Below are positions 42,901 to 54,690 of a DNA stretch of 64,000 bases, piece by piece. This DNA comes from Oscarella lobularis (Eukaryota > Porifera > Homoscleromorpha > Homosclerophorida > Oscarellidae), in assembly GCF_947507565.1 (NCBI RefSeq), contig NC_089183.1, positions 2,046,001-2,110,000 on the forward strand. Direction: 5' to 3'. Position 1 is the first letter of the stretch. Each line of letters opens with the position of its first letter. The notes below the pieces were generated by a model, which made no database searches, had not been told where the DNA came from, and was given only the letters and a program-made list of their open reading frames with translations. Position numbers and translations under genes: made by a program.

Positions 42901-43935
42901 TTTAACAACTCTGCCATTGTCAATGTGACATTTTATAACTGCAGTTTCTTCAATTACATCCTCAACAGCAGTTTGTACGTTAACGTGACAAATTCGTTTT
43001 GCAGAAATTCAGTTATACTAATTACAAGGAGCTGGTTTCAAAATGTCACCTATTCAAACGGTTTCTTGACAAACGCCATATTCTTTTTTTCGACTGCTCG
43101 TCATTTGCGTTTGTCTAACGAAAGCTTAACAGCTTTCTCTCTCAGAAGCGCTGATGTGAATAATCTAGCAATACTACAAAGTCGTTTGTTGAATGCATCA
43201 GTTTCAAATTCTTTACTGAAAAATCTCTTCATAAGCAAGTCGATTTTAAAATTCGTTCGCGCAAAGAACGTTGGCGGTGTAAGCGGCGATCTTTACCAAT
43301 CTATTGCTAGTGTAAATAGGCCTCAGATCAAAAAGGCTTTTGAAAATCAATTGGAGTCTCTAGCACTCTTTTCACCGCCATCCCCTCCAACATTTGAATT
43401 TTGTCCACTCGGGTGGCATCATTTTGGTGGACACTGCTACAAGGTTGTTTCATCTTATTCCTACCGGTTTTCATTTTGGGGTTCAATTTGTAAGAATGGG
43501 CGTGGGTCGTACTTGGTTAGTCTGAATAGCTATGAAGAGCAAACGTTTGTTAATGGACTTGCTCACACGTCATATGGGATCGGGTTGGTTCAACCATCGT
43601 ACTGGGACGGGTATTGGTTTCGGCCGCGCGCGCTATACGCAACGAGAAAAAGCGAATTTCAGTGGGTATGGTTAGACGGCTTGCCGGGTATTTTTTTCAA
43701 TTGGCGTGCGGGAGTGCCTGATAGATATAGGGGGGGGCGTTGGTGTCACAGGTGTTGGTGGTATAAGAACACGGCCAGTTATTTATCTATGTGCATCGTG
43801 GCAGATAAATATGGTGAAGGAAAATGGTATGACAAACACTGTTCTTCAGAATTTCCAAGAGTATACGAAATGGATCCCGTTGGAGGAGAGCTCGGACTCA
43901 AAGGTCGTCTGTACTTCAGTACTAGTTGGTGTTAA
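39956..43935 (+). CDS. Secreted pentapeptide-repeat lectin-like glycoprotein
   Basis: Five exons: 39956-40012, 40072-40105, 40153-40245, 40297-41124, 41195-43935. The introns are GT-AG of 47-70 bp with consistent phases, and the joined frame is 1250 codons plus TAA. Residues 1-17 are a signal peptide. About 25-125 is a Cys-rich follistatin-like and Kazal region (C-G-T-D-G core). About 250-337 is Ig-like (D-E-G-E-Y). About 383-1030 is a right-handed pentapeptide repeat of the pattern (V/I/A)-N-(V/L/Y)-(T/S)-x. Hand counting gives about 70 N-x-S/T sequons there. 1071-1230 is a C-type-lectin-like domain (C-P-x-G-W, W-x-D, paired Cys) without a clear EPN or QPD motif. An adhesive or recognition protein at the cell surface or in the matrix is inferred. 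Confidence 0.85.
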
Positions 43936-45293
43936 ATGTGATATTTACCTGCTATGCCATGTAGCAAAAGAGTGTCGTTGTGTTAAATACATGTAAGTGC
44001 GTCATGCGTGTAAGTTTAAAGCGGCGTGTGTGAAGCGCATTCTTTGCGGTTTTCTACATTCGCTCTTAAGTTGTTAATTAGTACCTCTCAGTCGTGGTGC
44101 TTTTGCAGCCAAAATAACAACGAACGGTTTTTCCTATTCCTAGTACGCAGTCCTCTGTGTACCTTTATTTGCAACGTATTGCATTCAACCACTTGAGATG
44201 GCGTCCTCGGTAAATTTTCAGAACACTCAAATGTGTTCAAGCACACGATTCATTTACAGTATTGGAAAAATGACGAGCGTTGTCTTGACAACAGGTTCTA
44301 CTCAACAACGCCGCGCCCGCGCCCGCGCCCGTTTTGCCGATAAGGCAAGCATCTTCGTATATGGCAAATGACTACGAGCAATTGATGGCAATATCTAACA
44401 GAATGACGTCGCTAACTTGACGTCATAAGAGGAAGTTCTGTAAAATGAAAAATACAATTAGGAGCTGCGTAGAAAAATCGATGACTCAACGGCTAGGCAG
44501 TTAAACGTGCACCTAAAACACCTAATATATATATAAATATTGTTACATTTGGTGCAAGAATCACTGGCCGGCCTGCGGCGCGAGTATGATCAACGTTCGA
44601 TGGACTTCTTGCATGGGTAGGTAGGAATAAACGCAGATTCTTAGCGCTGAAAATCATAAAAGCGAGGGCAGTCCGTGCGTTTAAGGAAGGAATTGCGTGC
44701 CGCGACGCAGTCTTGCTTACCCTCTTTTTCTCCGCACTGCCGCAGTAAAAATAGGACTAGTACGCCAATCTTGCTTACTTCAGAAGCAGCAAATGAACGA
44801 GTGTCAGCGACCACATACAAATCGGAAACTGTATTGTGGAGATTTCATTTGTACGGGCCTCAAGTCGTCTCCTCAAAATATCCTTACATTTGAGATGCAG
44901 AATAAAAATCTGAGAGACGTATTTTCTTCTGCAGAACGGTGCTGATATCGATCAAATTCCGTTCTGGCGAAAGTCATATCAAATCAATGACGTATAATCA
45001 AAAGCATATGTAATAAATTGTCGATGACCCAATAGCTGAGTCAGACACTATGTAGTTACCTAAGCCTGTATGACATTTGCATCATGATGTATTTTAGCGT
45101 ATACGCGAAAGTTTTGGTATAGTTACTCCAGACAGGGCTAGACTGAAAATTGTGTTTATTTCATACTACGGTAACATGCATTCATAGAAATTGTAGAAGC
45201 CGGCTCCTCCGCATCGCGGATTCTTTGGCTCACGAGACTCAACACAAGATCAGACTCCATGTAGCTTAGTCGTCTCGATCTACGGATCCCTCT
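43936..45293. other. Intergenic with a scrap of the Kelch-CC-kinase family
   Basis: About 44815-44945 matches the intron and coil-exon junction of copies 1 and 4 (ACTGTATTGTGGAGATTT and onward), so a fifth, very short relic lies here. A GCCCGC run is at 44310-44330 and TA-rich DNA at 44525. No gene supported. Confidence 0.5.
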
Positions 45294-46623
45294 ATGCCGT
45301 TGAAACTATCCATGTGCCACAGAATCGTTTTGCCTTTTGCTGTTTTTACCCTCGGCAAAGGAGCCCACTATCGAGGAGGAACGTTCACAGCTATGTGCCG
45401 CGCAATCTATCCGACTTGGCCAATGGAGAGGTATAAAGACATGGTCTATGTAATATATACGTTACCCTCGCTAATAAAAAATAGGACGCACTCCCAATAA
45501 TGAACGCGGCTTTCCTAAGAAAATGACGAGGGATCGAGGAGTCTGTGAGCAGACGCGCTATGAACGCTAGCTTACTCTAAAATCAGAATGAAAGAAAGAC
45601 ATTTAGCTTCACATGCCCTTCACGACCTCTCACGCCGATTTGAAACAAAGCCCAAGCGACACCATAACCCATAATCGGAATATGGTAATAGGTTTCTACC
45701 AATTTGTTTCAGGTTCATATTCGCTTGAAGATTGCATGGAGGCAAACAGCCGAAGGCACTTGCCCCGTCAATGAAGCGGATAAGCCTACTACGCTTTTTG
45801 GGAGTCCAGTTAAATGGCTGTGTCTGATCAGGAATTGCGGAAGTCGCACCGTCAACGACATGAGGTCGTATTGCACGTTTGCCAATACGAGGGACGACTA
45901 CTATCAAAGCAAGAAATTGTTTGACTTCACGTTTCCTGTTGCCAATGCCAAGGTCTTTCGAGTTCGGTGAGCAAGAGCAGGGAAACTATCTAGTATACAC
46001 AGGCATAAATTTTGCACACTTGCGAAATAGACGACACGAATGAAAATGTTTTTGGAATTGATCCAGAGAGCAATCATCGCTGCTGTTGGATTACAACCAC
46101 AAGCTCTGACCTTGGCGAAATGCGGATGTTTACGACAATTGACTTCACGCCTCACCCGGACAGCGGACTGCTGAATTGGAGCCCTATTACGGATATCGTT
46201 CCCCTAGTGCCCGCTCGAACCGGATGTCGTCATCGACTATTTATACCCCACTCGGACCCGGATGTTCAAGAAAACGTGAGATGTCGCTGGGCGAGACCGA
46301 GCAACGACATGTTTCAAGACGAGTGCGGAATCGTTTGCAATCGTCTCGAAATTGCTCCCTATAACGTTATTCTGGATGAAAGCTCGTGCGAGATGATATG
46401 GACGCCGCCCAGTCCTGGCCAATAATCCGCCGCCGTGCAGCTTGAAAACTTTGCTCCGGGTTCAAATCGACCGCTGAGTAGCATTCCGTTGCAATTTCTC
46501 GTCGAAGTTATCGATCCCGTGCTCGGGGTGCGACCACAGGTCCTTTTTTCCTCCTCAGGAACGGTTTCCGCGTCGGCAGCAACGCTGTTTCGCAGTTCCG
46601 ACCTGTGGCAACTTTACCTTTGA
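45294..46623 (+). pseudogene. Extracellular Cys-domain gene relic
   Basis: Exon-like frames at 45704-45965 and about 46015-46425 encode an extracellular module common in invertebrate proteins. Its marks are C-C-W-I, an S-P-I-T start, a C-x-x-x-L-x-I-P-x-x-D-P-D stretch, R-C-R-W, further Cys, then A-V-Q-L-E-N-F and S-S-I-P-L-Q-F-L-V. At 46423-46425 TAA replaces an expected aromatic residue in the G-W-Y-type motif and the frame goes on after it. A first frame at 45294 might supply a leader. One stop in a conserved motif suggests a pseudogene. Confidence 0.5.
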
Positions 46624-47604
46624 GCTCATGGTCGGCCACTCGGCGTATCCGAGAAGAAAGTAAAGATTTTGCAGTGAGCATTCGCGTGGCTTCCCTTACG
46701 GATACGTAAGGCCGTTATCCCATAGATACATGAGAGATCCTTACGGACACAAAAGTGATCATGCGAAGTACGGTTTACAGCGAACTAACGTGGAGCGACG
46801 TGGAGCAACGTGGGCTGCGACGTGTGACGACAGATATTCTGTCTGTTTTTTACTATCTTCTCTTTCAAACTACAACAAAAACAGCAATACACAAGTCAGT
46901 AACGCATAGTAGCGTGCACTTGGTGTACGACAGCACAATGTTGTTCGTCGTTTGAGAGGATTTGCTACAGTTCTGTGAAACAAGGGATACTAGATACAAT
47001 GCCCTTCAGACGTTTCGTTAAGAAAAAAGAAAGAAAAGAGGAGAAAAGAGCTAGAAAAGAAAAAAAAACCTCAGCGATGAAGGAGCGGAGAAGCGAGAAG
47101 ATGTTCGTACAATCTAATTAGACTTTCTCCGGAAAAAAACCTATTTCTGTTGAATATGATTATGCATGCTGAAGACAGGAACGCACACATGACTGTAGCA
47201 TTGTGTAGAACAGTACTCATTGCGTAGTATATATACTTTTAGTCCTACTTTTTATACGTACATACCTCTTATAGTGTAGATGTTATTTGTCGTGACTGGA
47301 AAAGGATTGGCGCACTAGTCTGTTGCACGCAGCATTCTCAAGAAGGAAAATACTTGTTGGCTTTGGTTGGAGTGTAATTAATAGAAAAGTTTTTGTTTTG
47401 CCAATAAATATATGGTGATATAGAACAACAGATCGATCAAGAAAAGGTAAATGGAACCTCTCAAGAACAATAAATCCAAGCGGGCACACCACATTATTTT
47501 AATTTGCGTTGCTGATATCTACAAAAAGTTATTCGATGTCTCTTCAGTCCAACCGCTGTAACGGCCAGTGCAACTCGGACAAAAGAAAGGCACCGAAACG
47601 ACAG
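46624..47604. other. Intergenic, AT-rich with a purine tract
   Basis: A run of about 50 almost pure purines at 47021-47070 is the only notable structure. No gene supported. Confidence 0.3.
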
Positions 47605-49740
47605 CGTTTTGGATAGTCGGCCGGCCGATAGGCTCCTATCCAGCCTGTTATCCGGGCGGCTCTTACTGCATGAGCCAGCTTGTTTGTGGGGCGTAGATAA
47701 TGCGTTGTTGGGCGTGGGTTGGCGTCGGCCAATAAGCAGCCGGCTTCGCCAAACTGGGCTGCAGTCTCTCATTGGTCACTTACAGTCATGTGATTAATAC
47801 ACTTCATTAGGAATTTAACGCAGTTAAATGGTGTTGATATCTATTGGAGCGACGCGCCAATTATAAGGCTGAGTGTGGGCGGGGGCTATTCAGTCCGTCT
47901 ACTACAGCGCCAGTGAGAATGTGGCGCCTACGCCTATCGTGGTTCTCCACTTTTTCTTTGCATTCTTCCAATTTCACTCCGCTATGGACGCCACGGACAA
48001 CGCTGCAGACGGTCCCGATGCGCAGGAAGGCGTCAAGCTCAAGATCAACCTCCCCAGGCAGTAGCGCTCGGCGTCCTGGAGCAATCGATCGCGCGGGCAG
48101 TAGAGGCGAGTTTTACAGCCCGCGAGGCGCTCAACGCAGGAACGGCTCCGCCAGCACCGCCTAACATCGCGCTAGCGCCAGCCGCCCCGTAGACGCCCGC
48201 CGTGCTTCGCGCCCTTGTAGGATAAAGTCTTCCGCCTCCCCAGCCAGGTTGGCCCGCTCCAGGTGAGACGCCAAAACTCCGCCCATTCCCGTGGGAACTC
48301 CGCGAGTCGCGATATCCTCCCACGGTCTAAGCCCCTATGTTGACCGCTAAGCAAGCCGGTGGCCTGCGATCGTTTTCTTCTCCCCCGCGGCGAAACGATG
48401 TTATCCGCTGCCCCGCGCTGACCAATTGTCTTTCTTTTTCGTTGGTAGCCTTAGGTGCTCTACCGCCCGCAGTAGCGATTGCTGGCTTAGCAGTTGCCCG
48501 CAATGCGCCCGCAGCTGGCGTTGCTGCAACAGCACTCCCCCCTTTCTCTCTCGGTGACGGATTTACTTTCAATCACCGCCTTGTGGCCCGCATTCGCGCC
48601 GAAAGAGTTTTTTGACATGGCAGAGCTTCTCCCCGACAACGAGGAACTCCTCCAGCGCGAGGCGGCAATGTTTGCTGAGCGCGAGCGCGCCCCGTGCTGC
48701 GCCAGATCCCGTCGATCCTGAGCTGGGCTCGCTGCTTCTGCGCTTACCCCGCCGTTCGCTGCTCTGGCGCCCGGTCCGGCGGGCACCACTTTTGGGTGTA
48801 CTTGCGCCTAATCCTACAAAAAGCAGCTTGCAAAGGCTGCGATGGCTGGCGCCTTTAGGACGCACGCTTCTGGAAGCTTGCCGCAGCCGACGCCACGGCA
48901 AACTGAGGCGTTGTTTCACCAGGACTCTACGCTCAGACGTTTGTTGCGCTGGGCCGCCTTGCCGTCTCGAGCTGCGTTCATTGCCTCGATCGTGTCGCTG
49001 CCGACTGCGCGCTCGCCCCGCTGGTACCCGTTGCAAAACCAAAAGTTCTAACAACGGCTCGCAGCCAGCGTGAGCGTGCGCCGGCCGACAAGCCCATCAG
49101 TTGTTCGTACAACGCCGGACGCTGCACGATCCGTGATTGCTCCTTCCGCCACGTCTGGGCTAATTGCAAGGGTCAACACCGCAGTCGCGACTGCGGGGAG
49201 GACTCTGAGGCAAAGCGCCCTCGATCGCCGCGCTTTGAGAAGACAAACAGAGAGCATCCCTCCGAAGCAAACATGTGTTGCATGGTCGCATGCTTGGGTT
49301 GTGAGGTTCAGTGCCCGCTCCTTTTTCTTTGCTCTTGTGTCTGTCGGTCGTAGGAGACTTGTCCCCTCCTCTGTGCCTTTCCGCTGCTGCGCCACTTGTG
49401 TTGTTGCTGGGCGTAGACGCAAAGGCGTGAAAGCCGTGTTATCAGAAGAAAAAATGATTGTTGCATTAATTGGCGGACTCTCCTGCAACCGCTGGTGTGC
49501 TTTAATGACGTTCCTTCCCCCTCCGGAATTTTCTCCCAGCAGTTAAAGTTCTCCGAAAGATAGTTACCCGTGCTCAATTACCTAGGGCCGCTGCTCTCAC
49601 TAGCAAGCAATAGGCTCTGCAACGTGTTTAATAGACGCTATCGCTACATGAACGACTTAGCACGCTTCGATGCGTGAGCGCCGCGACCGCGCCGTCGCCT
49701 TCCAGCCCGTTTTCGCCGCGTCGCGACGCCGGTTGACCTA

Positions 49741-50561
49741 TTGCAGTGGCGTGCGCTCCTCCGTACTCACCCAGACTCGCGTTTCGTTGACTACGTGGTA
49801 CGGGAATTTGAGCACGATTTTCGTATATGTCTTGGATCTTCCCCCCATCGCCGGACGGCTCAAAATTTCCGATCGGCAGCCATGCACGCGAGTGTTGTGC
49901 AAGGGTATTTCTGCGGTGAACTTGAGGCAGGGCGAATCGTTTGCCCAGTCGCGTCTCAGTGGGTGGAGCACGTGAGCCCATACGGCGTCATCCCTAAGCC
50001 GCACCAACCTGGCCGTTGGCGACTCATCACCGATCTCTTCGCTCCGCGCGGAAGCATGTGAACTACGGAATTGACTCGAACCTATGCTCGCTTTCTTTTG
50101 CGCGAATCGACGATGCCGTTGCGATCGCCCACGATGTTGGCGCGGGCTGCCTCCTCGCGAAGCTGGATCTACACGCCGCTTACCGTCAGGTGCCCGCTCA
50201 CCCAGAGGACCGCCCGTTTCTCGCCATGCGCTGGCAGGATCAGTTTTTTCTCGACGCGGCCCTCCCGTTTGGTCTGCGGTCAGCGCCTAAGATTTTATCG
50301 GCGGTAGCTGACGCTGTTTTATGGATCATGGCTCGTAGCGGCGTGTCGCACCGCCTTCACTACTTAGACGATTTTCTGTTCCTTGGCCATTTGAGATCCG
50401 GCAAATGCGCGCGCAATTTAGCAATGGCGCTGTCGTCCTGCAGTTCTCTGAGCCTTCCCGTGGCTCCGCACAAGGTCGAAGGACCGTCGTCGACCCTTGT
50501 TTTTCTTGGCATCAAGATAGACACGGTGAGCGGCGTCTTACGATTGCCGGCCGTCAAATAG
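49741..50561 (+). pseudogene. DIRS reverse transcriptase (frameshifted)
   Basis: Shows the RT core: R-W-R-L-I-T-D-L, then A-K-L-D-L-x-x-A-Y, L-P-F-G-L-R-S-A-P and Y-L-D-D-F-L-F-L-G with the catalytic Asp pair. The frame shifts by one base near 50055. At 50559-50561 a TAG sits where relatives have a Leu, and the frame then continues into RNase H. Confidence 0.75.
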
Positions 50562-50639
50562 CAGCGCTTACGCCTTTCCCTACGACGTTTTATCTCAGCG
50601 CACGCCTGTACGAAGGGACAGCTCCTGTCTCTCGTCTGC

Positions 50640-51240
50640 CTTTTGCATCACGCGGCCACAGTTGTGCGTTCGGGTCGCTCGTTCACTCGTCGGATAATTG
50701 ATTTGTCGGCTAGCACTGCTCAGCTTGACTCGAAGCTGCGTCTGAACCGCGACGCAAGAGCCGACTTGGCGTGGTGGGACGCTTTTTTCGGTGTCTGGAT
50801 TGGCGTCAGACTGATGTCGTCAATCGGAACGCAGACCCACGCAATTTGCGTTCAGTCAGACGCCTCCGGTTTGTGGGGCTGCGGAGCGGCGCTCGTCTTG
50901 TCTGGCCGCCACGCTATTTTTCCCATAGGTGGTCACACGCTTGGATAAAAAATCTATCGCCCCTAAAGAGATGTTTTCCATTCATTCTAGTGGCAGCGTG
51001 CCTTTGGGGAGCCGAGTGGCGCGGACAAACAATTTTAATTGAGTCTGATAACACAACGGTCGTTGCCGCCGTAGGCAGCGGGACTAGTCGCGACGAGTCA
51101 CTCATGCCTCTCCTCCGCACTCTGCATTACGTTATGGCCAAAAGCGGATGTGTCATGCGAGCGCGGCACATCCCGGGCAACCTAAACACCTTTGAGGACG
51201 CACTCTCTCAAGGTCATCTCGAGGTCACCCCTTTACGGCT
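50640..51240 (+). pseudogene. DIRS RNase H domain
   Basis: Follows RT in the order expected. An S-D-A-S-G motif near 50850, E-S-D-N-T-T near 51035 and the end motif R-H-I-P-G-N-x-N-x-x-x-D-A-L-S near 51160-51205 fit RNase H of DIRS elements. A frame change lies near 50945. Confidence 0.65.
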
Positions 51241-51329
51241 TTTACTTCGTATTCGCAGGTACCGGTCGACCTCCCTCGGCCTGTCATTTACTTCCTCGAC
51301 CACCTACTCTTGACTGCGCCGGATTGGAT

Positions 51330-52260
51330 GTCGGAGACTCGGAGGAGGCAGTTAGGCGATATACGGCGTTCGCCCTAGCGCCGGCGACATGGCGGGCGTA
51401 CGCAGCGGGTCAGCAGCGCTTTCTGTGATGCAACCAACACGCCATTATCTGCCGGTTCAGGGGGCAACCTTTTGTCTCTGGGCGGCCGCTCTCACCGACG
51501 AAGGCCTACAATACAAGACCATCTGAGGCTATCTAGCTGCGGTCCGCAACCTTCATATTACCAGTGGCTTTTCAGACCCAATCGTGCCCAAGCGTCTACG
51601 GCTGGATCTCGTCTTGCGCGGTATTCAGCGAGAGCGCGCCAAAACCGCAAGGCTTGACTCTCGGCAGCCATAACACAGGCCATCCTCCGTCAAATTAGGG
51701 GCGTTTGGTCGCATCGCGCAGCTTCAACATTTCTATGTTATGGGCTGCCGTCTGCACAGGATTCTTTGGCTGCCTTCGCCCAGATGAGTTTACGACCGAT
51801 GGTTCCTTTGACCCGGCGCGCCACCTCTCGCCGCAAGACTTCCTCGTCGACTGGGCGGCCAAACCCTCGTGGGTTCGCCTTAAAATCAAGTCGTCTAAAT
51901 CGGATCAGCTTGGTGTTGGCGCGTATGTCTTCCTCGACCGTACCGCCGACGACCTCCGGTCCCGTCGGTGCGCTTCTTGCCAACGTGGTGCGTCGGAGCA
52001 TGGCCGAAAGGCCCTCTCTTCCGCTTTGCTGACGGCCACCCGCTCTCTCGCGCGCAGTTGGTAGAACGCCTCCGCCGTGCTCACAGACGCAGGCTTCTCG
52101 ACAGCTTTGTTTGGAGGACACAGTTTACGCATTGGCACCGCTACAACGGCCGCGGCGCGTGGCATTGGCGACGAGCGCATTCGGCGGTTTGGCCGCTGAA
52201 GGAGCAACTGTTATATGCGGTACATTTGTCTTGAGGCCGATGTTCGCGCTCCGCTCAGCG
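51330..52260 (+). pseudogene. DIRS tyrosine recombinase (frameshifted)
   Basis: Core of a tyrosine recombinase. A C-L-R-P-D-E-F segment lies near 51770. In a second frame near 52120 a G-H-S-L-R-I-G motif (His-x-x-Arg) is followed by Y-M-R-Y-I with the catalytic Tyr near 52215. A TGA replaces a Trp between the two. At least two frameshifts separate the parts, so it is inactive. Confidence 0.7.
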
Positions 52261-52960
52261 CTACCCTCTCTAAGTAGTTGGCTAGAAAGCCTGCGATGCG
52301 TTGGTGTTTCGTCTGTTTGTGTTAGATGATAGCGTCTCTCTGCCTTGCAATCAGGTTGTCGTCTCCCCCTTTTTTCCCCGGCTGGGTTTACCGCGTACGC
52401 CGCACATTTTTGTCCAGCGACGGTCTTGTTCCCGCGTTCCTTCCTTGAGCCCTGCTGCGTTCGTGCCGGACTGTCCGGTTGGGCGAAACCCCGGCCTGAA
52501 GCCGGGTGTCTCTGGGGATAGTGTGGACTGGTGGGCGTTATAGCCGATCAATGTCCCGGACTCGGTAGTTCGCCTTGTAGGCTTCCGGGTCCGCGAAATA
52601 GAACCGGATTTCCGGGACAGCCCCAGATATCCGGCCCAGCCGCCCCCTTACACCGGCAAGCACCTTCGCCCAGCAGGCGCAGCCGTTGGATCACGAAGGC
52701 TCGACCGTGTCTCGGTCCCCCAACGGATATCAATGTAACTGTTGGGAAAGATGTCAATTGATAACATGACTCTGAGACGAATCAGAGACTGCAGCCCAGT
52801 TTGGCGAAGCCCGCTGCTTATTGGTCGACTCCATAACAACCTAGGCCCAACCACGCCTTATCCACGCCTCACAAACTCCAGCGTGTTATCCAGGCTCACG
52901 CAGTAAGAGCCGCCCGGATAACAGGCTGGATACGAGCCTAGCCGGCCGAGGACATCGATC

Positions 52961-53419
52961 TCGACAGCAGTAGCAGTGAAGACGAAGAAACTAACAAAAC
53001 CACCGGACTGGCTCCTCCACCCACATATTCTCTTCAACGAAAACGGGGAAGCAAGCAAGCAAGGTCGTTTCGTGTCCAGTGGCTAATTAGGCGCCCCTGT
53101 TTGCAGCATAATCCGGATAAACAGATGGTGTCCTGGACGCAGTCTCTTTTTCTTCCTATAAAAAAATTTTTGTTTTAGAATTTAATATTGACTAGTTTTG
53201 AGAGTCGCTTTCAAACAAGCGAGAGAATCTCGAGTCGACACAAGCGCAGTGTTTTGAATTATGCAGACCAGCTTTGCCTACCATTGGCCGGACCACAAGC
53301 CGGACCACGAGAGAGAAAACCAGTTTGCAAATACAATAACATAATCCTGAACAGACGCAAGCTATCGAAAAAGAAGAACCACGAAATACATAACAAACAC
53401 TCAATGCGATTATTTTTGG
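52961..53419. other. Intergenic
   Basis: No gene supported. A frame at 53188-53499 is Lys-rich and without recognisable domain. Confidence 0.3.
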
Positions 53420-53806
53420 TCACTCGATCTCGTCCTGCATGCTCAGTCTTCTTGGTGCAATGGACATGCCTTCATGATTTCGTCGAAACGGTCTTCTAAA
53501 TCTGCTGGAATTGAGAGCCCAGAAACAACATCGGCGCCGAACTCTTTTCTCATCAGGCACAAAGGACACAAAATACTTCTGAGCGTCAAATCCGCTGCAA
53601 AAGTATGCTAGATGGTTTAAGCCAAAAGCAGAAACAGCGGGAAATTCAGTGCAGTAGCAAATCCTCACCAAAGGCACAAGCGTTGTGTAATGATAGCAGT
53701 CAGAGTAATATAGGCTGCCTCCAGCTGTGCGTTCAAGAAAGCCTTCTTTAATTAATATCACTGTTATAAAACAAATTAGCAACCAGAGCATCCTCTGTTT
53801 CGACAT
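53420..53806 (-). CDS. Small secreted Cys-containing protein
   Basis: A 128-residue single-exon frame beginning with a good signal peptide (Lys/Arg in positions 3-5, then about 15 hydrophobic residues). The mature part is Tyr-rich with about seven Cys (C, C-x-C, C, then a CC pair after a run of Arg), and a basic tail follows. The Arg run before the CC pair could be a processing site. Ends in TGA. No family recognised. Confidence 0.45.
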   Translation of the reverse strand: MSKQRMLWLLICFITVILIKEGFLERTAGGSLYYSDCYHYTTLVPLVRICYCTEFPAVSAFGLNHLAYFCSGFDAQKYFVSFVPDEKRVRRRCCFWALNSSRFRRPFRRNHEGMSIAPRRLSMQDEIE

Positions 53807-54690
53807 CGTGAGGCCAAATCAAGATCACCGCGATCCTTGCGATAAAAATAATAATGCGAGCCTTTCAGAACCGATTCTGCCAAATTGTACACAGTTTGAG
53901 GGACTTAGAAGAAAGAACAAAAGAGATTCGGCAGCCCATTGCAGAGTGAACAACACAGAGCACGAACAGTTGAATAAGTCAACTGACTCATTCAGCAAGA
54001 TTTCATAATACAAATGAGACTCGCAATCGACGACATAGCTTAGACAAGCACCAATTGCCAATTGAGAAAGATTGCCTTTATTTAATTAAAGTCAGGTTTC
54101 GACGATCGATTGCTGAAAGTTTGAAACTTTGAAGATTTGTCCGGGAAAGTGCCGATGAATGTCGCAAAAGCAGAGGATGCGAACAAATCAACGGAGAGAA
54201 ATTAGGAACAGTTGAAAACAGAGCTTCGAGAAAATAAAGACAATATGCGCTCCTCTTCGTGCCATCAGACACAAAGTCCCAAAACGGAAGAAAAATCCTT
54301 GGATTAAGAAATTGCCAAAAAAGATGTTCTAGCAGGCCACAAACACGGTGGCCTACAACAAGAGTCCTCTTGTTTCTCCATTAAGACTTTTAATCCTGTG
54401 GACCATGTAGCTAAAAAACTGAGCGGATCATTGCTATCTTGAAATCCTTTTCAGTCTGAATGCGAAGAAGTCCAGCGTAAAGCATTGACAAAATTGGAGC
54501 AGCAATCGTTTCATCGCTGCACTCAAAAAACATAGAGAAAGAGCATCAGATAAAGAAGCGTAATTTCTCAAAGCGTGCTTGCCCAGCGAAAGGTCTGGTA
54601 CGGCTCCGCCCCAAATGTTCCTGAGAGCCAATTAGCGAAGGTGTGTCCTTACGCGCGTTAGCATCAACTCGGCGCGTACTTCAAACTCCA
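53807..54690. other. Intergenic
   Basis: A minus-strand frame at 53825-54061 has hydrophobic stretches and several Cys but no family. The rest shows no supportable gene. Confidence 0.3.

Larger units (their letters stand above)
47605..52960 (+). mobile_element. Decayed DIRS-type retrotransposon
   Basis: Inverted terminal repeats of about 170 bp (about 47612-47777 and 52783-52955, sharing AGCCTGTTATCCGGGCGGCT) bound a 5-kb body. It encodes reverse transcriptase (49741-50560), RNase H (about 50700-51230) and a tyrosine recombinase (about 51330-52260). Inverted ends plus RT/RH plus tyrosine recombinase are diagnostic of DIRS. Several frameshifts and in-frame stops show it can no longer move on its own. 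47900-49600 probably held the gag frame, now unreadable. Exact ends are not fixed. Confidence 0.8.

Noticed and set aside
48000-49550. Many frames of 80-160 codons on both strands
   Set aside because: High-GC body of the DIRS element. No frame shows a gag or other motif, so I did not call separate genes.
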